Source: Lobulomyces angularis
Taxonomy: Eukaryota > Chytridiomycota > Chytridiomycetes > Lobulomycetales > Lobulomycetaceae
Direction: 5' to 3'
DNA: 28,854 nucleotides
Assembly (NCBI GenBank): GCA_027604685.1
Contig: JADHYX010000284.1
Span: 1 to 28,854 of the forward strand
Numbering within the stretch: the first letter of the stretch is position 1; each line of letters opens with the position of its first letter. The notes below the pieces were generated by a model. It saw nothing but the letters and a program-made list of their open reading frames with translations. It was not told the origin of the DNA and ran no database searches. The translations under genes were made by a program, and so were the position numbers. This document shows positions 21,862 to 28,854 of this stretch, piece by piece.

Positions 21862-23441
21862 ATGAAAATAACAATAATTATTTATTTTTTAATTATTTTG
21901 GTAAATAAATCTTTTTCTAAAATTGTATTGCGTGGTAAATATATTAAGACTCATAAAAGAAGCATTGCTTTTAAATAATTTTTTTAAAACTACAAAAGGT
22001 TGGCAATTAAAATTACCTGATAACACAATTTTTAAAGATCCAGAAAGCTTTTCAAATGAATATTTTTATCCATCTTCTACAGGTGATTCAATTAGCTTTA
22101 ACTCTTCAATAACACCGGATGGCTTTGTTCCTACTGAAACAAATCCAGTAATTTTATCTATATTTTATTTATATGCATTTTAGTTTGCCTCGACTGTTTT
22201 GAGGGAATTGAATTTAGAAGATGGCACATTAGCAAGCTGGGAAGCTAATCATGGTACTCATTCTGTCAATGCTTCATTCTCGGTTGATAGTCTACCAAGC
22301 TTTGTGGATGCTGCAGTCCAAATCGCAGAATTACAGGATAATGCTTGCAAAAAGTGCAATAAAATTAAAATATTATGCACGGCTAGTTCAAATCCCGTTA
22401 ATATACAATTAAGTGGTATTTTTAACGGAGGAACCGTGGTTATTGATGGTGACTATGTTTTAGGTGTTAAGTTTGACATAGAAATTAGAGTCCTTCAAGG
22501 TAAACCAAATAAAAATATTTATATTGAATCACCTTGCAGGCTTTATGTACATCTTTTACAACGGTATTTTGGCGTCACCAGCAGAAGGTATTTTAACAAC
22601 AAGTAAAAACGCGTTCTTCAAAATCGGAGCAGGAAATAAAAGTAAAATTAATCTTTACAATACGGCACAGTCCTCCTGCATCGTAAGACTTTACAGCCTG
22701 TCTGTTTTCCACAACTCAACTCCACCTCAATTTCCAGTATTGCCCACAAACGGAAATAATCCGTTGGGAGTAATAGTAGGTTTTTAAATTGATAATTAGT
22801 GTCTTTTCGAGGGTTTTTTAAATTAATATGAACGCTAAATATTTATTTTCTTCACCAGATGATGCACAAATGGCAATAAATACTTTTTTAAATGACTCCA
22901 AAAGCTTTGTAAACGCTATTAACTGGCTAGAACCTTTCATTTTAATTTTATTTTTGTTTCATTTTTTCAACCTTCTACTGTTAATTTTAAAAAGAAAAAA
23001 TCAGAATTACTTGATCCTAAATTTTTTTTTTACTGGTATAATTAAATGCTTTTACCTATCTTTTTAATTCCTTATTTTTCATTTCGATTGTGTTTCAGGT
23101 ACCTTAGCAGCAATGTCCTCATTAGTTAATAGTTTTTTGCGCAACTATCACAAAAAAATAACGACTCAAAATTATTTTGATAAGAATGGAGTTTTTATTA
23201 TGATTTTTTATTCTACTCCTATACTTTTTAACATGCTGCTTACAGTTGTAAGTTCATTGTTGGGAATTTTTTTAATGTTTTTTTAAAACTCTTTTAATTG
23301 TTTTTATTCTAATGGCAGATGTGCCTTCTTTCTCAAGTTACTACTTTGTTAATAAAAGCGAAAAGATTGCAGTTGCAGACTTCTTTGAAAAAAAGAAAGA
23401 ACCCAGAAAAAGAACCTCTTAATGATAAGAAATTGAATTGA
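21862..23441 (+). CDS. Unidentified secretory-pathway membrane protein (signal peptide, ectodomain, about 3 TM segments)
   Basis: ATG 21862 begins a clear signal peptide (MKITIIIYFLIILVNKSFS). A ~300-residue ectodomain follows with beta-rich composition, N-glycosylation sequons (NSS, NAS, NST) and a CKKCxxxxxLC cluster. The C-terminal part has TM segments: FILILFLFHFFNLLLLIL; YLILNFFFTGTLAAMSSL; and FIMIFYSTPILFNMLLTV, which continues into MCLLSQV. It ends in a basic cytosolic tail (LQTSLKKRKNPEKEP) and TGA 23439-23441. Splices are in phase, including a candidate 25-bp intron at 21935-21959. I do not recognise the family. The layout (large luminal domain, then a few C-terminal TMs) fits a sorting receptor, channel subunit or ciliary-membrane protein, but none can be chosen. 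Confidence 0.75.
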
Positions 23442-23709
23442 TTTAATTAGTTTAATCATCAAGTTAATTTCATCTTTTAATTTTAAGTTTAAATTTTTAA
23501 TGGGTTACTGTAGTGTTTTAGTTATACCACCTTTAAGTTCACATCATAATATTACAGTACGAACGTAATTTTTCAAACAGCATTAAAGGTCTAGCACAGT
23601 AGTCATTATTTTTAAAAATATTGCAAATCACAATTTTTTTAACCAATCCCATTGTAATTATAATTAAAATAACTGTGTTTATAAAATAGAAGTAGTTCAA
23701 AATATTTCA
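23442..23709. other. Intergenic spacer, nothing seen
   Basis: 268 bp of A/T-rich sequence without a supported coding frame between two same-strand genes; it must hold the 3' end signals of one and the promoter of the other. Confidence 0.45.
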
Positions 23710-24740
23710 ATGTGTCAGCAAGATTTGTGTACTGCTATGCTTAAACCGATGAAGTATGTGAAGGGAATAGGAAAATTAGAACAGCAAAATGAACTTCGTG
23801 AGCTAACAAAATTTTTTAATCTTACTAAAGCGAGATTTGCAATAAAGGGTATTATGAAGCACTTCAAAGAAGAGAATTGGAGCAAAAAAGGCAACTTAGT
23901 GCAGAAATTAGACGAATGGTTGGTTAAAATTATTTAAAGTAGGAGGTTGTAATGTTTTATCTCTAGGAAGGGCAAAATTCATATTTTCCATTTAGTAATA
24001 AACAGAATACTCATCTGAAAAGGAGGTCTTTAGAAGTAATCAAGTTGCTTGTTTTATTAATCATAAAATCAAATTAAAAATTATTAAGGTTATTAATAAA
24101 TACAAAGAAAAAAGTATAAATACAACACAAAATCTCAAGGAAGGTTCAGTTAACTTTCAGAATACACCAGTAGTAATAAAGTACGGTAAAAAGCATAATA
24201 GTGCACTAGCTGCTTATGACACTGTTGATCCAATTTCGGGTAGCTATATTTTATTACAGTGCAACTTCTAATTGGTTAGGCCGAAAATTACCTCACTATC
24301 CACCAAATCCTGTAAAGAGGTATTATGGAGAGTTTGACTCTCATTCCAGTTTGAAATCTTCAAAAGACCTACCCAATTCATTTCATATACAAAGCCCTCT
24401 GTTTGAAAAAATTAGATACCCTAAAATTAAAACTGATGTACGAAAAAAAATTAACTTGAAAAATTCAAATTATTGCTCATCTTAGGTGGTTTGCAGAAGA
24501 GGCGCAGGAATGTGCTTTGATATACATAAATTATCGGATGAAAAAAAGGTTACCTTATTTTTAATTCTACTTAATTTATGTTTTTAGGATAGTAACTACT
24601 ATTTTAATTTCGGGAGAGAGGGAAGTGGAGCCCCACATTTAAATGACGCAAATCAAATTGACCCAACTTTAAAAAGTGTGCGATCAAAGGCAAGCAAACT
24701 GGAAATGTTGAATGTACAGAACTTTGATACGTTTTACTAA
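23710..24740 (+). CDS. Unidentified soluble protein, possibly axonemal
   Basis: Six exons join in phase: MCQQDLCTAMLKPMKY...LDEWL | EGQNSYFPFSNKQ... | VINKYKEK...DTVDPIS | GRKLPHYPPNPVKRYYGEFD... | VVCRRGAGMCFDIHKL | NYYFNFGREGSGAP... ending at TAA 24738-24740. The fourth exon requires skipping a nearer acceptor (TTACAG) for GGTTAG, which is the only choice that keeps frame. About 270 residues, basic, with no TM or signal peptide. The FGREGSGAP element resembles the FGxPGGGAP motif I associate with short ciliary proteins, but I cannot name a family. It sits upstream of an EFHB-like gene on the same strand. Confidence 0.65.
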
Positions 24741-25095
24741 GCTATTCATAAACAGTTAAATTATAATTTGCTTTTAACTTTTTAAAATTATCTATTAAAT
24801 ATACTACTTTATGTTTTATTTTTTTCAGTATTTTTACTGTAAAAGCTAATATTACTATTTAATTTGAGAATTATTTAACTTTTACAAATTTAAAAGCAAA
24901 TATTTAACATATTTTATTTGAGAATTTTTAAATCTTAATTTTTACAGTGCACAGATTTTCATTATTTATTTATTTTTTTATTTTCAAGATTGACTTAATG
25001 ATTGACATCAAAATTTTTTTTTAAAAAAAAAAACTTGTGTTAAACAAATTTTGAAAAAAGTAAAACTTCATTAAGTGTCAACAAATTATTAGCAA
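24741..25095. other. Intergenic spacer, very A/T-rich
   Basis: 355 bp, mostly T-rich then a T10/A10 block around 25010-25035. No coding frame. The block just upstream of the next ATG may be promoter sequence with homopolymer tracts. Confidence 0.5.
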
Positions 25096-26655
25096 ATGCT
25101 GCTTCGTCCACACAAACACCGCGGTCCAAGACCAGATTTTACACCTCACATAAATGCGGTAAATATTGAGTTTTCTTTCATTTTGAGAAATAAAAAATAA
25201 TTAAGGCAGGAATAATGGAAGATCCATTGAGCGAGCCCTTTAACTTAAGTACTCTGAATCAAATTAGTTCTAAGGGATACGAGAATAATTTCAAATATAA
25301 GAAAAGTTTGAACAAGCTTAGTCCTGCCGACTTGAAAAGCCTTTATGTAAAGTTTGGAAAAAAGATCGAGTTAAATGATTACGGTGTAGAAATGAAATTA
25401 GAAAACTGTGTAAGTTGAAGATGATTTTTAGAATCCCAAGTTTATTACTCAGATTTTAATATTCTTTTCATTAGGCAAGTGGATCAGTATTTCCAAGGAG
25501 ACATATCACAGAGGTTATTCTTAATGAAATTCTAGAAAAGAAATACAATAGATGTGAGATAGGTAGCAGAGAAAAAAAAAAAAAAATTTAACATCTTTAA
25601 AAACAGGAAAAAAAATTCAAACTGCCGTAAAGTTGCCTGATAAAGTTGCATTAAACGAAAACCACATATTTGGATTACTTAATTATCCAGTAGACTCTGC
25701 AAAAGAAGTAATATATAACAATGACTTTTATGAAAGTCCGCAAAAGGAAAACAAAAATTTAAAAAATCTGAAAAGGGTATATGAACTGAAGTCAGATTTA
25801 AGAGGTGGTATCGTCAATGCAAAGAAATTAAACGATTCTCACGTCGTCGGCGAATTTTTAGAGGGAGATTATGAGAATATGAAGTAATTCAACACATATT
25901 ATAAATTTGTAACAATACTACTTTAGACTGCACCACACGCCTATAGCTAATTTAAAGTTGGAAAAATTCAAAGAAAAGTTTCAACCGCAACTTGAGAAGG
26001 TCTATGATCCGTAAGACAATTTTGCACAATTTTAAAAATTTTTGTAGCATTAGGGAAACAATGGATCATTTACCTCCAGATTTTACTTTTGGTTATACGC
26101 CAAAAAAAGATAATGTTTCATCAAGTGATTTAATTTATCAAACTTTTAACTTACCAGCATTGAATGCCTCCATTAACGAACAGGCATTAACTAAGAAAAT
26201 TACAGCAACTAGATTTGGCGGTGGTGAAGATGGTGTTGAAGATGTTGTGTTAAATTCATTCGGTGTTAGAATATTCAATAAAAATGGCTCTACCATCAGT
26301 AGAGATGGTCAGTTTGGAGCATACACAGTGAAAGATTACTTGAAGAAAGGGCATCTAAAGCCGTTGGGTGATAATAATGTAAGTACAGCAGTTAAAGTAC
26401 TTTTTTAATGTAAATCTATGTTTTTAGAATTATGGTGATGAATTAGATGTTAAAAGACTGCTGAAGCCTACAGTAGAAAACTTGTACGGAATAACAAATT
26501 GCAAAGAATATTTGAAAAATAAACTGCAAAAGAAGTTTGATTTGCCGCCTACCTTTGAGTGCCGTTTAGAAAAATGCCATGGCTTAGTCAAATATAGACC
26601 GTTTAGTTTAACAAAAACAGAAGACAAAGAAAGGAAATTGCAAAGAAATTTTTAA
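25096..26655 (+). CDS. EFHB: EFHB/CFAP21-like axonemal protein
   Basis: Seven exons, all in phase, give about 420 residues. EFHB-like elements in order: an N-terminal PHINAAGIMED segment; HIFGLLNYPVDSAKEVIYNN; DLRGGIVNA; YDPIRETMDHLPPDFTFGYTPKKDN followed by LIYQTF; FGVRIF; and LKPLGDNNNYGDELDVKRLLKPTVENLYGI. The last corresponds to the NYGDE...LL.P...GI block I recall near the C-terminal half of EFHB, an inner-microtubule protein of motile cilia. No EF-hand loop (DxDxDG) is visible, and it is shorter than vertebrate EFHB. ATG 25096 (MLLRPHKHRGPRPDF); TAA 26653-26655. Another FG-motif axonemal protein remains possible. Confidence 0.5.
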
Positions 26656-27010
26656 ATTTGCTTTTACATTGCATTTTTTTCAAATTTTTATTTTTAAAGC
26701 TTTTAAAATTGGTGTATTTTAAATAAAATTCAAATATTTTTACTATTGAAATATCTGCTCTTTTTAATATAAAGGAAGTTTTTGAAACTTCCCAACTCTA
26801 AATTTCGTAAAAGAAGGATTTAAATGCACTTCTTTGTTTTTCAAGTACAAGATTAGTAAACGATAAATCATAGAAACTGGCAATGATATTTATCAAAATG
26901 ACCAAATAAAATCGCTGCATACACTTTATATTAATCTACATAAAATTAAACATGTTTAACTTAAATTTTAATTGAGAGAGTTATGAATCTAAAAGAAGCT
27001 AAACAAAGTT
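26656..27010. other. Intergenic spacer with one hairpin
   Basis: Convergent spacer with AATAAA words near 26722. It holds one perfect 8-bp inverted repeat with a 3-nt loop (26774-26792, GGAAGTTT/AAACTTCC), possibly chance. No supported coding frame. Confidence 0.45.
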
Positions 27011-27310
27011 TCATTCTCTGACTTTCCCCTTGATTTCCCATGCAACTTTATCAACTATATTAGTTTTTTAACCAATTCCTAGAATTAAAAATTGCTATTA
27101 TGTTTACACCATGTCATTAAACTTTTGCAAGATCAACTGAGTACAAATGTCTAATCATTTTAATTCAAGTTTAATTGAAAAAATATCAACAATTCTTCTA
27201 ACACAATCTTAACTTGAGTGGAAACTTCATTACATCTTCCAATCCTTCTTCAAGTCAAAATCAACATCTGTTTGTTTCAATTCAACCGAAAGTTTATTGA
27301 CGGTTGTCAT
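27011..27310 (-). CDS. Candidate small gene, 3' structure unresolved
   Basis: Reverse ATG at 27310 opens MTTVNKLSVELKQTDVDFDLKKDWK to a GTAATG donor in phase 2. An in-phase continuation at GATTAG gives IHLYSVDLAK (donor GTTTAA), and either of two acceptors then closes the frame (ELVKKLI-stop, or LIKLHGKSRGKSE... to stop). A separate protein-like frame nearby (VDKVAWEIKGK) does not join cleanly. About 40-60 residues in any model. No homologue recognised. The first exon is the best-supported part. Confidence 0.4.
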
Positions 27311-27421
27311 TTTTTCTCAAGTTTTTCAAGCATGTAAGATAATTGTTATTTTTGATTTTTGATACCTACGTACTTTAAGAATTTAAAATAAATTTTATAA
27401 ACTTTTATAATGCTTTTACTT

Positions 27422-27802
27422 TCAAATTTTTTCAGCAAATTTCACTACAGGTTGTTTTGAAAATGCTTGTTTAATCCAGTTGCTGCTCTGAATTAATATT
27501 AACTTCTTGAATTCCTCTTTTCTTGGCTTTAATATACCTTTTTCAAAATAACTTGGTTCTTTTCTGTAAAACACTTCAGTGTTTAACTTACACTAAAGAA
27601 AAAGGAATTTATGTAAAATAATATTAAGGTTTTAGAGTTGTTCCTTCATATCCTGCACTCTTTTCTTTTGTCAAGTTACAGAATTGAAACGATATAAAAG
27701 GGATTTAACTTCGAATCGCCTCAAAGTTGAAGGAAACGGAGTGCAAAGTAGACAAGAGTTTGCTAAAATTCTAGTATATCCAGTATGAATTGTACTTTGC
27801 AT
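27422..27802 (-). CDS. Small unidentified protein with likely mitochondrial presequence
   Basis: Two exons (27802-27680 and 27592-27422) separated by an 87-bp intron (GTAACT..CTTTAG, phase 0) give a 97-residue protein. The N-terminus MQSTIHTGYTRILANSCLL, followed by STLRRFEVKSLLYRF, lacks acidic residues until residue 31 and is rich in R, S, T and L, as in mitochondrial targeting peptides. The mature part (NTEVFYRKEPSYFEKGILK and EEFKKLILIQSSNWIKQAF) is basic and helical. A mitochondrial ribosomal or inner-membrane accessory protein would fit, but no family is recognised. An alternative upstream ATG at 27935 (MSDKQTALECWAATLI) could be joined by a weak GTTCAT donor. Confidence 0.55.
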
Positions 27803-27935
27803 TACGTAATAAACTGTAAGCACAACCATATGTTATAATAGAATAGTTTTAGATGTTTGCAGTTTCATTGTCTATGATGGATGAACTGATTAGAGTTGCT
27901 GCCCAGCATTCAAGCGCTGTTTGTTTATCTGACAT

Positions 27936-28322
27936 TTTTCAATCTAACTATCCTTCCTTTTGTTTTTGGTAGACTAGCAATTAGTAGTTTATAGTAACGG
28001 ATCAGTTGTGTTTCTTTGCATTTTTATAAGGAATACCATTACTAAAAAATGAGCAGGAAGGAGGTCATTAGTAAACATACCACAACACTACTAATTTTTG
28101 TGATAGTTCCAACTTAGAACATAATAAAACTCTGTAAATTCATGCCAAAAATTAAGTTCGAGTTAACGCGCTAAGGAAAAAATTTTTTTATTGAAAAAAA
28201 AGTATACTTTAGTAAAATAAATTTAAAAAATAAAAAAAAAAATTCTAAAGGTTTAATTAAATAGCTTAGTTTCTTCATTCAATTTACACCTACTACTGTA
28301 CAAAAATAAAAAAAATAGAAAA
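27936..28322. other. Stretch without a supported gene
   Basis: About 390 bp. A reverse-strand open run (RVNSNLIFGMNLQSF, 28170-28120 region) follows an acceptor-like CCTTAG and might be a last exon of the gene to the right, but the joining intron would be unusually long (~165 bp). Otherwise A/T-rich sequence with homopolymer runs. Confidence 0.35.
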
Positions 28323-28854
28323 TTAAAAATTTTTGGAACTTACACTCAAGTTCAGGTTGCACACATAGAAAAATTGGTATTCTACACTTTTTGTTACAGT
28401 GTTATTCTGATCATAAACTGAAAAATAAAGAATTAATAAAATTTTTTTTTTATATAAAAAGAGTAAAAAAATCTTTATAAAAATTCCATTAAAATTACTA
28501 TCACTTCAAAAAGTAATAGTAATGAAACTTCTATATAAACTCACTCAAAAACCAAGACCCCTTCCCATTTTCAATAAAACCTAATTTTTATTATTTTTTT
28601 TTTTTTTGGTCTTAGTTTTTTTTTATATGTTTTTTCTCTTTTATTTTTTGTTTTTTTTTTAAAAGAATTTTATTCTTTGATGAAGGAAGAGCCAATTTTA
28701 AGGTACCAGCTTTGTAGTGTAATGTAGTGCGTGGGCATTATCTTTTTTAACACCCAAACACCAATAAAAAAAATAGCAAAACTATTTAGGAAAAAATTTT
28801 TTATCTACTTAAATAAACTGGTCTATTTCCATTTAATAATGTACTCTCAACTAT
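28323..28854 (-). CDS. Partial unidentified gene entering from the right edge
   Basis: Two reverse-strand exons are well defined by strong splice sites: 28580-28545 (FIENGKGSWFL, ending at GTGAGT) and 28417-28344 (preceded by TTTTTCAG; YDQNNTVTKSVEYQFFY... NLNLS, ending at GTAAGT). They join in phase 1 to read GSWFLIYDQNN. Reading through the GTAAGT gives a stop at 28323-28325. A further exon at the edge (about 28854-28808, STLLNGNRPVYL) is likely, but its join is unresolved. The composition suggests a beta-rich, possibly luminal, domain. No family assigned. Confidence 0.45.

Noticed and set aside
26774..26792. Hairpin GGAAGTTT/AAACTTCC as a terminator
   Set aside because: Rho-independent terminators do not apply to Pol II genes, and an isolated 8-bp palindrome in A/T-rich DNA can be chance.
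27687..28052. Plus-strand frames LKRYKRDLTSNRLKVEGNG and MFAVSLSMMDELIRVAAQ in the right region
   Set aside because: They are antisense to the better-supported minus-strand exons, which join with in-phase splice sites and a presequence-like start. The plus frames give no consistent continuation.
1..28854. Bacterial, organellar or viral origin; transposons, CRISPR, tRNA or rRNA genes
   Set aside because: Every identified gene is a spliced eukaryotic nuclear gene. No repeat array, transposase or reverse-transcriptase motif, cloverleaf or rRNA sequence was noticed.

Overview
This is a nuclear eukaryotic window. It is about 70% A+T, gene-dense, and has very short spliceosomal introns, mostly 35-60 bp with GT..TAG/CAG ends and some candidates of only 18-30 bp. 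Codon third positions are A/T-rich, and TAA, TGA and TAG all serve as stops. Several genes look ciliary or axonemal (ERICH2-like, EFHB/CFAP21-like), and there is a Na,K-type (IIC) P-ATPase of a kind also reported in early fungi. A small flagellated opisthokont of the Rozella/aphelid/chytrid kind fits best; that placement is inference. I see no mobile element, CRISPR array, tRNA or rRNA.

Layout: 49-143 (-) is the first exon of a gene running off the left edge. 755-2043 (-) is a hexose-6-phosphate mutarotase, divergent from exocyst EXO84 (2154-5648, +). 6004-8355 (-) is an epsin with ENTH, UIM, poly-Q, NPF and unusual GF(N/S)NTG repeats. 8547-9740 (-) holds a candidate unresolved or decaying multi-exon gene. 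A forward run follows: 5-formyl-THF cyclo-ligase (9892-10841), ERICH2-like acidic protein (10968-11444) and a GM130-type golgin (11765-14814). 14989-16507 (-) is an ESCRT-III Vps2/CHMP2-like protein that appears fused to a C-terminal ubiquitin-like domain. 17201-17360 (-) is a tiny gene with an apparent homopolymer frameshift, head-to-head with a IIC P-type ATPase (17382-21748, +). Then come an unknown secretory/membrane protein (21862-23441, +), an unknown possibly axonemal protein (23710-24740, +) and an EFHB-like protein (25096-26655, +). The right 2 kb has at least three small reverse-strand genes or gene fragments.

Functionally, several genes serve membrane traffic: EXO84 (exocytosis), epsin (endocytosis), golgin (Golgi tethering) and the ESCRT-III/UBL protein (membrane remodelling). 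Others are metabolic or transport enzymes, or candidate ciliary components. The genes are individually transcribed eukaryotic units, not operons; intergenic gaps are often only 20-350 bp. Gene models were spliced by hand from reading frame, splice dinucleotides and family similarity recalled from memory, so exon ends in weakly conserved stretches are approximate.
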